A stretch of DNA of 64,000 nucleotides, from positions 1 to 64,000 of the forward strand of contig JAWZYV010013275.1 of assembly GCA_038373885.1 (NCBI GenBank), in the 5' to 3' direction. Under the pieces are notes generated by a model. The model searched no databases. It worked only from the letters and a program-made list of their open reading frames with translations, and was not told the DNA's origin. Source of the DNA: Cheiracanthium punctorium. Lineage: Eukaryota > Arthropoda > Arachnida > Araneae > Cheiracanthiidae. A program made the translations under genes and the position numbers. Positions 22,353-36,252 of this stretch are shown here, piece after piece (positions within the stretch are counted from its first letter, which is position 1; the number at the start of each line of letters is the position of its first letter).

Positions 22353-25300
22353 CTGAAATATGAAACTGAGAACTTATTTTGCTTGATGAGTCTGTTTGTT
22401 GTACAAGTTATTTAGAAAACAAATGTAATGCTGTTTAAATTTTTTGGCGTAAAATGAATGTCGAATTCACTTGTAATTTACTAATAATATGCTGCACTAA
22501 AACTTTTTATTTGATGATCTCTTATGAACTCCACCTTATGAAAAAGTTTAGTATCGTAGCCCCCCCCTCCCCCCAATAACACGGTAGAGCGTTTCGTGTT
22601 ACATAAATTCGTGTTGCACGGGTCACAAACACATCAGCAACGAAAGTTGTGTAGCAGGTAATACAGAAACATCTGTCTTATTCTTTCAACATGTTGTACT
22701 TTTTTTTATCGTGTTATAAGAAAAAAGCAAATTTCCGCCGTGTTAAACGAATGTGTTTTATATGAGCCCGGGATAAAGGGAGATTACTGAACGCTACTTT
22801 AAAGGGCTGTTAATAATACCACAATCCACTGATTCTTCTAAATGTTAGAGCGGAAACACAGATGCATGCACATGCATTCATCGACAAATCGCAATCATAA
22901 CCTTATTTCATTTAGGTTGAAAACATTTTCTTCTTGCATTAAACAGAACATCATAAAAGCATAAATTTAAACTGAATATTTAAAAAAAAGAGGAGATTAG
23001 TTTAAATTACAGTAAAATTTGTCTCAAGGCTGTTGAATGGCCGCCATTTGGATTCATTAGCTCCATGTTAAATTTTTGGGGAATATTTATCTCTTCGCGC
23101 TAGTGTATACCTTAATTTATTATAATAAACAAATTACTGTAGGCTGTTCAGCAGGGAATTGTATAAATAGAATTTTTTTTATATATTTTTAAAATGTATT
23201 GAATTTCAAAGATACTTTTGACTCCTTACATTTCCGATAGCCTGAAATTTAACCCTGCTTAAAAGATTGTGCTCAAAACGCATAGATTTCTTCATAGGCA
23301 ATTGTCTGCTGAACATCCTGCATTGATTTTTGTATTTAAATACCATACAATACATTTTTGCGGTAGGAGAAAGTATTTTCTGCAGTTTAGGATTCAGCTA
23401 TTGAATCAAAGATGGCGGCCGACCAACAGCCGGAAATTAAATAATACCTCCATTCGATAAAGAGTCTCCAAAGCAAAAGTATTCATTTATAAATAACAGG
23501 TGCGAATTAGTCACACATTTAATATTCCCAAACATTTGTTTACAATTTATTGATTTAGGCAGTTAAAAAAAAACAGCGATAAAAATAGCGTGTTACCAGA
23601 ATAGCCGAATACAGGTGGAGTGAGTTAAAAGAAAGATGCCAACACAGTATTTGATATGGATGAGGAGAACATACACTTGGCCGAGATAACTAACGCTAAT
23701 TACAGAGTTACATTAAATTTAAACCAATGATGTTAAAGCAATCAAGCAGCGATTGAACAATTTTGAAAATCAGTGCATCGCTTCAAAATAATATAAGCCA
23801 AAATAAGTGCCATCATAGTGCAGGCGAAAGGGGTGAAAATCACGTTACAAATGCAAACCGACATAGGAAAATCTATTTTTCAGACCAGGAGGTGCAAGCT
23901 ATACTTAAATAAATACACTATAAAAGGATATTGTTTGCGAGAAAAGTGAACTTCAAATTCTGAAATCCGAAGTAAAAATTAAGTATAGAAATAAGAGTTA
24001 AAATGCTTGCTTTTAAATAGATTAAATTTAAGAAACTAAAAACAAATGATTGTGAATATTAAATATTTGATCTCCTTAACAAGGTGTTGTTAAGAACAAA
24101 TTACAAATAACTTTGATTACGTAAGAACACCCACACAAAGAATTGTAAGTGTGTTTTAGAACCTCTCTTCCAATTTTTTATTTATTTCTTCGATTTTTTT
24201 CTTTTGCCCGTACGGTAACTTTTTGTTTTTCTCTTTTGTATTTACTCTAGTTTTCACTTTCCTGCCTATGTGTAGATTGGATTATTTACCTTTGAAGACT
24301 GGACTTTTTGTATTATGCAAAACATACTTGCAGTTCCTAAAACTGTTAATTTGTGTTTAAATTATTTTTTTAAAAAGCTACTTCTCTCTCTTGCGATATC
24401 TTTTAAAATAAATTTGACTGCAAAACATCCTTTTCAGATAAACAAACATTTTTAAGTCTAAAAAATTACTACTTAAAAATCCCTTTTATATACACATGCA
24501 CAATTCGTGATAATGCAGAACATTCAAGAATAAACCTACTGAAACACTACATAACTATTTTGGATTTGGGTAAAATAATAGCTACTTTAATTCAACTGTG
24601 ACGACGCATCTTAAGTAATCAATCAATTTCACTTGAAGCTGTAAATTGCTCAAAACTTTATTATATATAATCACAACATACTTCCATTGATATACCTCTA
24701 TACAGCAATCTGTTTAATTAAATAAACTAATTCTCCGTAATTGTGTGGAAACTTTAGCAATATGATTATATCTTCTTGGGATTCATAGAGATGTGTTTGA
24801 TTAGTCCTTACAGAGTATGAATTTGGAACATCTACCGATAAGCTCTATCAGTGTTTACAGAAGTAGTATACTATATGAATCTCTTCAACTCATTAATGCG
24901 TATAATGTATAGTAGCATTAAAGCCATCAAAACAATTTTGGTAGATATACATGCAGTTTCTATCATCATTGGAATGAACTGCAGCCAAACTTTTACAATG
25001 CACTTGTGTTTAATTACAAATACTACTCATAATAAGTAAATTAGTTTATATTCCGCGAAAAATTGGTACAGCAAATATAGAATTGTAAACTGTAATATAT
25101 ATAATCGAATGAACATATGTAAATTTGTTGGTTGTTTAAATAAAATATATGTATATGCGTGTGTGTATGAAACTGGAAAGTGATGTCGCTCTTTATATGT
25201 CAATTTTTCTTAAACAGCTATAATACAAAAAAGGTGTTTGGCATCCATATAACGTTTTTAGTGTAGCAATCAAACAGAGAAGTTTTTCTAAATTAGTTAC

Positions 25301-25939
25301 CTATGGACCCTACCTTCTCTATCTGAAATAAGAAAAAGAAAGATATCCATAAAATTCTTGCCGTAAAAGGCAACACACAGAAAAATCTAAAAATAAATTT
25401 TATAACACTTGGAAATTTGCCATCTAAGGAGGGTAAGTGGCTACATAATTTTTGTTCACGTATGAATCAGTGAAAGAAAAGAACAATTTTTCAGGAAATT
25501 CTTGATTTAAAAAATGGTTTATTTATGCACAACAATTTCGTGATTAAAATTAATTTGTTTGAATTTCAATAAAAAAGATATAACTTTATGGTATACCAAA
25601 TATATGTTATTATTTTTATTATTATAACTTAGCAAAAAATCTGATAGCCAAAAATCTTCATAGTTTTTAGATATATCTACGACGAATTAATTTTATATAT
25701 CTGATGAAAATTTTAAGCCGAAAGACAAACATGGTGAAAATTTTGGGGATTTTTCATTTGGTGATATCAATTCCTAGAATCGGCTGAAATGAAACATCGT
25801 TTTACTCTGAGAGAGTTGGGTACTCACCCAATAGTTTCACATGCAGCTTCACCGGTAGTTATATATCCTATTAAAAAATTAGTAAATGCTAAAATTGTTA
25901 GAAGTTGTTTAATGAATTAAAAATAATTAAATGTTGAAA
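22353..25939. other. Unassigned region
   Basis: Contains a C-rich run at about 22560-22576 and the motif AAAGATGGCGGCC at 23408-23420, which matches the YY1 core. Neither is tied to a gene I can see. No coding potential beyond short AT-rich frames. Confidence 0.4.
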
Positions 25940-27310
25940 ATTGTTTTTTTAAATTCAACAAAACTTCTTTGTTAAACAGTTTAATAGCTTCATTTTGTTG
26001 ATTCAACAAAAGTTGGTTTGATTTAACAAAATGCCTTTATGAATCAACAAAATGTTTTGTCAAAACTCAGAACAAATTGCATTTGAAATTGTTGAACAGC
26101 CAACATTCGCTGACGTATGGACGCAAGAGGACGTCCATTTTCATTGGTCGAAAACATAGCATTTACAATATTGTCTGCAAATACATTTAAGTGTGGGCGA
26201 TATGAAATGATTTTTTGAGTTTACTGATTTTTTGAGTTTACTGAAAGTTTCAAAGATAAGACTGAATACTTTATCATTAAAATTTTCATTTTCATTTTAG
26301 TGTTTTTATAAAGATTACGCAATACATGTTTAGACCGTTAGGAAAATTTCTTAAAACAATGTGAATGACGCACGTGTTCTGATAAAATACATCTGTATTT
26401 TTGTTGAAGCTTTTATAATGACTGTTTAGGATTCGCAATGTTCAAGTGAAAAGAGTAAGTTAATTAGTCTTCCGCGCTGGTATTGTATAAACACGCTTTC
26501 CGAGATTGAAAACTAGCAGAAGGAAGGTGCGGGGGTGGACAAATAAAGGACCAGCAATATTTTGATTTTATTGTTGATTGTGATAATCAACTTTTACTTG
26601 TGGTATTAAATCTAAATCTGTAATGCACGTCGTAGTTATAAATTCTAGAAGCTATAAATTTGATGTAGGTCCACACATGCAATAAAAACGAGACAACTCC
26701 ATTAAAAAATATACGCTAAGAAGTAATCTCTGAGTAATACTTAAAGAAAAAATAAATGCAATCTTGAGTATTATTTAATATTTCAGATGCATATTTATTG
26801 TATCATGATCGAAAGAGCGATTCTTATGAACAACAGCAAAAAGAAGGGAACTGACTTGAACTTCTTCGGCTTAAAGTTTTAGATACATAAAAACAATAAA
26901 ATAAAACTGTAAAATTTGACGAATAAATAAATTGGTTTTACCTTTTAAACTTTCGATCTGCGGTTTGGTACGTTAATAAATAACATTGTAAAATCATTGA
27001 AATAATTTCGTTAAATGATCCGTGAACGCACATATTAACAGAGAAATTTTGTTGATTCAAACAAAATATATATTTTTTTATTTTAGCCAAAAACTCATTA
27101 AACAAACAGTTTGGTTAAATTAAGAAAGCATTTGTTTATCTTAACCGAATTATTTGGTTAAATTGACGAAATGTTTTGTTCAAATAACGAAATAATTTTA
27201 ACACATTTGTTTTCTTAATTTAACAAAAGTTTCGTTGGCACTGTTTCATCTGGTTAATTTTGTGATTTAACAAAATTGTTATCGATTCAACAAAACATTT
27301 TTTCAGTGTA
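25940..27310. repeat. Possible DNA transposon with AACAAAA-rich termini
   Basis: Blocks at about 25945-26095 and 27045-27305 consist of irregular repeats of TTCAACAAAA and TTTGTTGATT words in both orientations, bracketing 950 bp of unrelated AT-rich sequence. The right edge ends TTTTTTCAGTGTAC. This looks like subterminal repeats, but no exact TIR or TSD was established. Confidence 0.4.
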
Positions 27311-27338
27311 CTGTTTTTGTTTTTGTTTTCCTATCAGC

Positions 27339-27513
27339 CAGGGGCATAGCCAAGGGGGGGGGGGTTTAGGGGGGGTCATAACCCCCCCCATGAAGAATTT
27401 TTTGCCATACAAAATGTATATTCTTCACTCCTTTATCACACACATGTATGCATATATGTGAGTTGCAGTAGTCGTAACCCCTCCCCCATGAAACATTTCT
27501 GGCTACGCCCCTG
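27339..27513. mobile_element. 175-bp hAT-type MITE with perfect 8-bp TSD
   Basis: Terminal inverted repeats CAGGGGCATAGCC and GGCTACGCCCCTG (one mismatch), flanked by identical 8-bp duplications CTATCAGC (27331-27338 and 27514-27521). G-runs at the left and C-runs at the right extend the inverted symmetry. Too short to encode anything. The intact TSD suggests a fairly recent insertion. Confidence 0.9.
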
Positions 27514-27521
27514 CTATCAGC

Positions 27522-30500
27522 TGTACGTACAATAAATACAATTATTTTCACAAGAAATCAGACTTCTCACTTAAATATAAACATTAAAATACTAATTTCT
27601 TCTACACTTTACATAACGAAAATTCAATTTAGAGATTTCAAGCTCTTAAATAAAAGAAAAATAATTTTAGCATAACTAGACTTGATTGTCGTAAATAAAA
27701 TACATTTTTGATTTCTTATGAATAACGTTAGTCTTTTTGATGCACAATTTAATATCTCTCAGCCAGGATCTTCCGCACCTTAGATCAGAAACTAACAGGA
27801 TTTTTCCGACTGCAATTAATTGTTTATGCAATTACCAGAGTATTTTCGGAGAACTTTTGAGGAAAGATGAACATACTACTGATTATGATTATTTTTAATA
27901 GTGACTTGCTAAGATACTACGGTCTTACACGAGAGACTGCATTTGTTTTACTTAATCTATTTAAAAAGCACAGTAAGATAGCATTTCAAATACTTTTCTG
28001 TGCGATTTCAGTATATATTTGAAAATTTCTTTAAAATATAGAAAACGCATCTATCTATTAAATTCTATTTTAATATTAATATATTAACTTTTTATATATT
28101 ACATATTGATTCATTTTCAATTAGATCAAATTTTGGGTTAATGTAGTAAAACTTGTTTAGAAAAGTGTGTGCTGAAGACGAATAAATATAAATATCTTGT
28201 ATAAAACATATACAACAATTGTTTGCTTTACACAAAGGTAAATCAATTGCATTTGTCTTTAAGACCAATATTCTTGAATGTTTTCATATTAAACAATGCT
28301 GTTTCCTTTTTATTTTACATTTGCATCCAGCGAAACATGGCCGCCCTCCATTTTTTTTCGAATACTGGCTCCACCAGCTAAAAATTCTTAATGTATTATT
28401 GCAGGAATAACTTTCGTTAATATAAAAAAGGAATAATTTTAACGAACAGTATTCTTCCAGAAAACATATTCTTTTCAGTTTAATGTTTCCGGTTAAGTGG
28501 CAGCGCAGCTTAAGCGTTCATCTCAAAGTGTTTTCAGGTACACAGTGTGGATTTTATATAACTGAGAACCCGTGATCATGATCCCCGTTCATTTATCTTT
28601 GTCTCAAACACGTGTTTTCGACTTCGTAGTTCGTTTATTCGTACAAGATTGGAATTACCTTGAGGAACATCACACATAAGAGAAATTCAGAAGCAGGAAT
28701 GTAGATCATGCGTGTGTGCAAAAGCACGGTTCTTTAAGAAGGCCCGTATCGTCGAACACACATGAAACTTAAAGCAAGAGGCAATAGAATAAGCTCCATG
28801 CTTAAGCGTTTTGTTGCATGCAACCGCGTTATTCACTATTAGATTTAACAGGAATTTGCCAAAACTACAAGTAATGCATTTTGATTAAGTGGGTGTTCTG
28901 AAAGAATTGTGAAATTTATGTGCAAGTTAAGCGGAATATATAATTGCAGTGGGATTTCATGCTAATGGCAGTTAAGGTACTGTGGAAGCAATTTGAATTT
29001 CCGTTAACTAAAGGGAGTTTCTTAAGTGTGGGGGAGGGGATTAGGTTTTTGACGTGCAATGCCATTCACTGTGGCTGTGGTACAGTTTCGATTAGAAGAC
29101 GCTGGTGCACTCTGCACTACTAGTGTATCTGCCTTTGCAATCGTGTCACCCACATGGCTAACTTTCGCATTGCTATCCAGAAGCAAGTCGAAATTCCTCA
29201 CTTGACTAAAGTAATTGAAACTTGGTACTTATCAATCGGGACACTTGTTTAGATCCTAATTTTTTCAATCGACAGGCGTGTGCAGATTGATAAGTATCTT
29301 TTATGTGGCTTATTTCACAATGTTTTAATTATTTTATCTTTTAAACACCAGTTAGTTTTAAGTGTTTTTTCTTCCTTGCTCAATTGTTCTTAAATTATCT
29401 ACTAAAAGTGGCTGTTTATGTGTTTGGAAGTGGTATTAAAAGCATGTTTGTTTAGCGCCTCAGGAATAAATTTTAGATGGCAGCACTCGATATAACATTT
29501 TTTTAAATAAAAGAACAAACAATCAAACATAAGGTAGATTTGCCCACCCAAATCATTCTCAGGATTCTAAAGTTTTCTAGAAGGGAATAATTGTTATAAG
29601 AAAAGTCACCAATAAAGCGAACCGGCATAACTGTAATTTCTCTAAGTATGAAATTGCTACCTAAAAATTCATTGAATCTTTTGTATTTTAATTGATTCTA
29701 CTAATTCATTTTATGCAATAATGTATTTCGTGTATACGCATACTTAGTACGCGAATATTTTTTTTTTTCAGATCGAGATTTATTAGGTCTTTAAAGCTTA
29801 ATACGCTAAATGTGAAAGGCATATATTTTTTAAAATGTAATTTGTGTTCAGTAGCTTTTCATACGCTTATATTTTTTGGCATTAATTGGCTTTTACTAAC
29901 TTAAGAATTTGAACATTCTTTCCTAACTGGATTATAAAATGCAGACAGAGAACTCTCGATTCATTTTAATATAAGTAAGTGTATAAGTACAATAAAGAAA
30001 AAAATAAAAATCTGATTTATTTATGCGTTTAAAAGCGTCAGGAGCTAGTTACAATAGGCAACTGCTCACATATACTAAAAATATTCTTGGTAAATATTTC
30101 AAATAATAAATTAAATTAAATTAAATGAATAGCTAAACAGGTAAAAAACCTCTTTGAAATCAACATTTAACTGAAGAGCTGTAATCAAATTTAAGTGTAT
30201 TTAATAGAAAGCCAACAAGAACTCACATCTATAGATTACATATATGCATTAGAATACGTCAGAATAAATAAAAGTTCTATAATTTCAAGTAACTATAAAA
30301 AGAAATAAACCGTTTACATTTTTTTTTCTCATTTCAATAGATGCTTAAACATAAAAAACATTAAGCGAGAGAAAATTTTAAAAAGTCATATAATTTTCAA
30401 ATTAAATATGAAAATAGTTATTTAAATCAATTCATTTCAAAGGCTTTTATATTATTATATTCAACTAATATTTAATTGAGAATGCAGCTCCTTCAACCTT

Positions 30501-30628
30501 TCACGTTTTATTACAAAATGCGCACGTTTGGATATTGCGCTGTTTCGTTTAAAATTAAGTAGCTTTTTTTCATTTTATTTTTAAAACAGGACTAACAAAT
30601 TCTCTTCATTTCAAGTAATATATATATA
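27522..30628. other. Unassigned region
   Basis: Only short AT-rich frames (for example 63 codons at 28219-28410) with no domains. No terminal repeats recognised. Confidence 0.4.
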
Positions 30629-30809
30629 CTAGCTGAAGTACCCGTCCTTGACGGGCTAGTGAATGCAAATTTCCAAAAAGCAAGAACTTTCGTCAGCATT
30701 GTAGGAGTACACAGAATGGATGGAGTATGTTGCCAAAGTAAAGAAAGCGAATTTATAATTTTTATGTATTGTTAAAATATTACAGGTTAATAGAGTCACT
30801 AAGTAATAT

Positions 30810-31470
30810 CATTTCATTCGTATTAGTTGTTATTACGTGATGTTTGAAGAAATATAAACGTATTTTGAGAGAATTTTCACAAAATCTCAAAATCTAATGA
30901 AAATGTTTAAAAAATTGGATACCTATAGTTTATGTTGAGCAACCATCTATCATGTGACCAAATTTCATATCATTCGCTTTAGTCGTTATTACGTAATGCG
31001 GGAACAAAGATTCACCCAGTTTTAAACGATTTTCGCAAAATCTTGAAATCGGATCGATTTTTTAAAATTAGATAATTATAGTTTAAGATGAGTGACCACA
31101 TGTCATTTCACCAAATATCATTTTTTCACCATTACAGTTATTACGTGATGTGCGAACACAAATTTACGCAGTTTGAAACGATTTTCGCAAAATCTGAAAA
31201 TCTAATGAAAAATTTTTAAAAATTCGACGCCTATGTTTTAAGTTGAGTGACCACCTATCATGACACCCAATTTCATATCATTCGCTTCGGTCGTTTTTAC
31301 GTGATGCTCGAACACAAATTTACGCAGTTTGACAGGATTTTCGCAAAATCTCAAAATCCAATCAAGATTTTTTTAAAATTGGACGCCTATGTTTTAAGTT
31401 GAATGACCACCTATCATGACACCCAATTTCATATCATTCGCTTCAGCCGTTTTGTTGTTTTTACGTGAGG
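30810..31470 (-). repeat. About 155-bp tandem repeat, four to five copies
   Basis: CATTCGCTT-like words start at about 30815, 30971, 31128, 31279 and 31435, with spacings of 151 to 157. Each is followed by TTATTACGTGATG, an AAATTTACGCAGTTTGA block and GATTTTCGCAAAATCT. The first unit is the most diverged. Confidence 0.85.
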
Positions 31471-31492
31471 CTTAAACAGAAAAAGCGTCACG

Positions 31493-31547
31493 GACAGAAC
31501 GACAGAATGACAGAATGACAGAACGACAGAATTACAGACAGACAAAC
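31493..31547 (+). repeat. 8-bp array GACAGAAC/GACAGAAT
   Basis: About six head-to-tail 8-mers alternating between C and T in the last position, then degrading into ACAGACAGACAAAC. It lies just inside the 5' end of the Helitron on the minus strand. Confidence 0.85.
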
Positions 31548-31613
31548 TTTTTTTTTGAGGGTCGCATCGGATTCCCGACTGCTTGAAACGGATAGAAATC
31601 GCAAAATTTTTGA

Positions 31614-31909
31614 ATTCCAATAAATGTACAGACAAAAGTCTAATTTTATTTATATAGATATAAGCAGTATTTGTGCGTGCACTGTTATTTCATGTACTTA
31701 ATTTTTATGTTAGTTGGGATGAACGGATGAACAAGTTTAACATTCTACTTTTCTAATTTTATTTATTTAGATTCCAATAAATGTACAGACAAAAGTCTAA
31801 TTTTATTTATGTAGATATAAGCAATATTTGTGCGTGCACTGTTATTTCATGTACTTAATTTTTATGTTAGTTGGGATGAACGGATGAACAAGTTTAACAT
31901 TCTACTTTT
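31614..31909. repeat. 157-bp tandem duplication spanning a Helitron 5' end and its flank
   Basis: 31614-31752 and 31771-31909 are almost identical. Each contains the Helitron 5' terminus plus about 95 bp of flank (GATGAACGGATGAACAAGTT). Between them, 31753-31772 is a third, bare copy of the 5' terminal 19 bp. Confidence 0.85.
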
Positions 31910-32196
31910 AGAGAGAGAAAAAATACTATGTATATATAGCATTTCAAAACGTAAATATTCATTCATAGTAAGCGATTCATAATAATTTTTTTCATTGTGT
32001 TTTAATTAGGCTTGAGTTTGCTGTATGAGTGCATACATTTTCCATTAGATACATACAGAGTCCCCGGAAATACGTTTTGTTAGTCATGTTTAAAAGTGTA
32101 GAATTTACTTACTTGAACATAACAAATCAGTCGAGACAAACGATTCTATTGATATACTTGACACTAATCAATTACAGTATCTTTTATTATTATATA

Positions 32197-32672
32197 CTAG
32201 CTACTTGCCCGTTCTTCGCACGGCAGGAAACGAAAATTTTCCTTTTATGTGCGATTCGAACTAATTCCACAGATGTGGAATCCTAAAAAAAGCAAAATTA
32301 TTTGACTCTTGATTTAAAGTTTGCGTCATGAGTACTAACCTGGTCTCAATGCAATATAATGACTCAAAAAACTACGTCAGTGTCATTCGCGATCAAAAAA
32401 TTGAAAAGCTTAACGCTTTGCAGAGAACTACGGACTTCCAAAATGTCTTACTTTTACATCTTGCTATTTTTTAGGTTCAAGCCGTAGTATTAAATACCTC
32501 AGACACTACATGAAATTTACAAACGTTTTTTTTTAAATAGCTGCTCACCCGTTATTCATTCGGGAAGAAGCGAATATTTTACTAAAATCATGGTGTTTCT
32601 AGTTGTAACCGTTTGTCCGTAACGCCGCCGACACACCCACCCACAGGCATCTTCTTATACAATAAGTAGAGA
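32197..32672 (-). mobile_element. Short Helitron
   Basis: The minus strand starts TCTCTACTTATTGTATAAGA at 32672 and ends with CTAG at 32197-32200. The 3' hairpin (CCCGT...ACGG) resembles those at 33731 and 40894. A second 3'-end-like block, AGCTGCTCACCCGTTATTCA, at about 32539 may mark a nested or alternative terminus. Confidence 0.5.
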
Positions 32673-33730
32673 TCATCTATAAAATGTGCATCAATTCAAA
32701 AAGAGGTGCTAAGACAGAGATAAATGAATGTGTATCAATCGGACTGGTATTTACAAATCAGCTCCCTCAATCAGTTCATTGAAACATTCGTTCATTCCAA
32801 CAAAATCACTAGCTTCATACGTTAGTACAGATTTAATAAAGTGGGCATTTGACAGTTTTTCTGGGTACGAGATTAAAAGCACAGATCATCTTTATTCATT
32901 TGAATTAATGAGAGTATTTCAATTTTCGTTTTTTAAAAGTTAAGACAAACTTTCATAAAATTACAGAGAATATCTAAAATCATGGCAGTGCTTTGTTAAT
33001 ATTCAGTCGCTGGCAGCTTCTTCGTAACATTTCACCTTATTGATAATTAATGTAACGACCAGTTATTCTGAAACAATGCAGGTTAGCGCGTGTGCATTGT
33101 AGCACACACTGACGTGACAAATAGAGCTGTGCCAACAGTTTCCGTTCTAACAACCTGTTCGTCATCATTTAAATATCGGATTCGAACAACGATTAAACAA
33201 ATTAATGACGGAGAATCAGCATTACGCAGAAAGGGACGGTGTTAAATTAAGTGAGCATTGCTTGCTTTGATAATGTTTGAGATCAGTTTGTAATTAATTA
33301 CATCCTGACTACGGCATGTGTGATTTTGTTTGCTACGGATAGATATGGTACTAGTGACTGTTGTAGTCAGTTTCGAAATAGTGAATGTAAGAAGATATTA
33401 TTCATCATTGGACAGCACGATGCAAAGCAATTCATCAGTGTGTAATTTAGTCCGGAGTGTTTATTGTAGCGATTAAAAGGAAACTTCACTCACACACATA
33501 CAATATATTGGTGGATGATGAAATTAGATGCAGTGAACTATCTTTTTTTTAAATCTATTTTTGTTCCCAAGAAACCGTTAATAAAAACGATAAAGATAAG
33601 TTCCTTTTGTATAAAGTTAAATAATATAATACTTCAAAATGTATGCTTCTTTTTATGCGTATTACCAAGAAATGAAAAAATGAAAACCTTTTATTCCATG
33701 ATGTCGATTTCGTAGATTTTTATTTTTATA
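32673..33730. other. Unassigned region
   Basis: Short unrecognised frames at 32728-32943 and 33515-33715 (+). No terminal repeats. 33060-33260 is somewhat richer in CpG than its surroundings, without a gene I can name. Confidence 0.35.
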
Positions 33731-35609
33731 CTAGCTGAAGTACCCGTTCTTCGCACGGGAATGAATGGACTTTTTGATATTACGATTTGTGGGGATTACT
33801 ATTTATTGTAATAAAGAGATATAGCAAAATGGATATCGCTTTATATTGTGTTCAATAACCATGCATACCGAATTTCAAGGCAATCGTTTGTACGGTGCAG
33901 AAGGCCATGCGGCGTAGCGCAATCTAGTGGAGAGTTTTAGCAAAACGGATACGGCGGAAATATTCTTCGCATTCAGATATCGATGAACACGAAATTTCAG
34001 GACGATCGGCTGGACAGCCCTGACGACGCGACATCTAGTGGCAAATTATATAGGAAAATGGATAGCGCCAAACTCTTCCCCGTGTTCAAATATCTATGTA
34101 TACCTATTTTCATAGCGAACGGTTGCAGAGTCAAGAAGTGATACACTGCAGCGCGATCTAGTGGTTAAAGTAATGATTTGCTACAGTGCCGTCAAGTGGC
34201 GAGTTATAGCAAAATGGATAACGCCAAAATATTCTCATTGTTCAAATAGCTATGTATACTGATTTTCATAGCGACCGTTTGAATGGTCAAGAATTTGGCC
34301 TTTTGCAGCGTCATCTAGTGGCGAGTTAAAATAATAATGCATTGCAGTGCCATCTAGTGGTGAGTAACATCAAAAGGAACACAGTTAGAATGTATTCTTC
34401 GTGCTGAAATGTGTAAGTATAAGAAATTTTATGCCGTTCGGTCGAACGGTATAGAAGTTGATGTGTTGCAGCGCCATTTAGCGGCAAGTTACAGCTAAAT
34501 GGATACTGAAAAATCTTCTCCGTGTTCTAATATCCGCGTGTACCAAATTTCATCGAAATCGGTTGGATGATATTCGCATAGTAAACGGCTAAACGGAATA
34601 GAATTCGACGTTCTGCTGCGCCACCTAGTGGCAAGTTAGAGGAAAACGGATAGCATAAAAAGCTTCTCAATGATAAAAGACTTAGGTGAACCAAATTTCA
34701 TGGTGCAAAGGTGCTGGAGTTTTTCAACCTCATACACACATACCAACATTCATTTTTATCTATAACCAGTATCATTATATATCCCAGTCTCAAATAAAAT
34801 CCAGTTTCAAATCTAAGCCTCGCCAAAGTGCCAACATACGCCATTTTGCAAGAGTTTTTTCAGGAAATCATTCGAAGCATTGACTTAGCAGCAATCAATA
34901 TGGGAAATGGTTCGGCCGCCAAAAATTAAAGCACACATTTATTTGAAAAGGGGAATCCGTTAATACAACCGAATTTTTTTAAATTATCAACTATAACGTG
35001 TCTTATTCATCGTTACTCCGATGTACTAAATGAGAAGATTTCAATTTTCTGAAATTTGGCGGAATTCCCCCATCTTAAATCAATGTACTCAATTGGCGAG
35101 AATTCTGAAGATAGATCATTACTTACATAAAATTACATATTAGCTTCGGAAATCTTCAATTCTTATTGTTTTGCGTATAAAACATTTCATTCCTGCTCCG
35201 ATTTCCCATGCACACGATATTATAATAAAAAATTAATAATCTTATAAATATAAACTAACAAAAAAGAAATCATTATTATTCTTTTATTTTTACTTTGAGA
35301 ATTTAAAACATCTTATTCGGCAAAATCGCCACACATGGCAACCACGATCCTTATTTCACACTTTTTTCACTACAGGGGTTACAATTACGGAAAGGTTTTT
35401 GCATGGAGAACATAAAAAATCTCTTAAATTCCGGGAACGGGTGGACTTTCAAAGTTTTAAAGTGGACTATGATTTATTTTATATTATTTTACATATCTGT
35501 GCAAAATTTCAGGCTGATAGGTCCATTTTTGTGGATTTGTATACAACTCAAATCCACAAACAAACAAACAAACAAACAAACAAACAGAATTCCATTTTTA
35601 TTTATAAGA
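33731..35609 (-). mobile_element. Helitron family B, copy 1
   Basis: The minus strand starts TCTTATAAATAAAAATGGAA at 35609 and ends CTAG at 33731-33734. The 3' hairpin is CCCGTTCTTCGCACGGG and the 5'-proximal run is GTTTGTTTG. The interior holds irregular tandem units of roughly 120-160 bp marked by CATCTAGTGGCGAGTTA and an AAAATGGATA block (about 33925-34640). The inverted sibling is at 38820-40894. No REP-helicase. Confidence 0.8.
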
Positions 35610-36252
35610 TTAAAGTCTTTTAGTCGTCTAAAATTTATCATCATTTCTTCTCCTTACACGTTTATTTTCTACCTGCTTGCATAGAAATGCCTGTAGTTTC
35701 CCCATGTCATTTTTCATTATACAGTTAGCCTCATGCCATCACATCTAGAGTTTTGTATATTATAACTTCATAGACTTATTGGAAGTTCGTAAGTTTCAAG
35801 CTAAACTCGGTATGCCAAAGTTGTTTGAAGTGGAAAAGTGGGCTTCTTTCTCAAGCGGCAGACTTCTATGAGACCTGGACTATAAAACCTTATCCCTCGT
35901 TAAGAAAAATGTGACACTTCAGGTTTTTCTTATGTTGAGAAGTGGCTGAGATATTGCTGTATTATTTGCAATAAATATTTTCACGTAATAATGTCTTGTT
36001 CTTTTTTTTTATCGGTGGTGGTAAACTTTGGGGACGACCTACGCACATTATCGTGGAAATCTTTTGTTTTGCTACACTTTATTGTGAACTAAGTCAAAAG
36101 GGTGAATTTTTATTTAAAAAAGGAAGCACTTAATGAAGCTATCTTTAAAGTTAATTGTTAAAGCTTCAAAGCTAATTGTTAAGCTTTTTAAATTTTCGCC
36201 TTTACATCACTTTTTTATCTATTAAATCAGTTTTAATAACGGCACATATATA
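35610..36252. other. Unassigned region
   Basis: AT-rich; nothing recognised. Confidence 0.35.

Larger units (their letters stand above)
30629..31658 (-). mobile_element. Non-autonomous Helitron with internal minisatellites
   Basis: The minus strand starts TCTATATAAATAAAATTAGA at 31658 and ends CTAG at 30629, in an A^T context. The 3' hairpin is built from CCCGTC and GACGGG at about 30641-30656. The body is mostly a roughly 155-bp tandem repeat and an 8-bp GACAGAAY array. No protein. Related 5' ends are at 5387 and, duplicated, at 31753-31815. Confidence 0.75.

Noticed and set aside
35399..35684. Two overlapping frames of 74 and 93 codons as a gene
   Set aside because: They lie at the 5' end of Helitron B1 and run through its CAAACAAACAAA tract.
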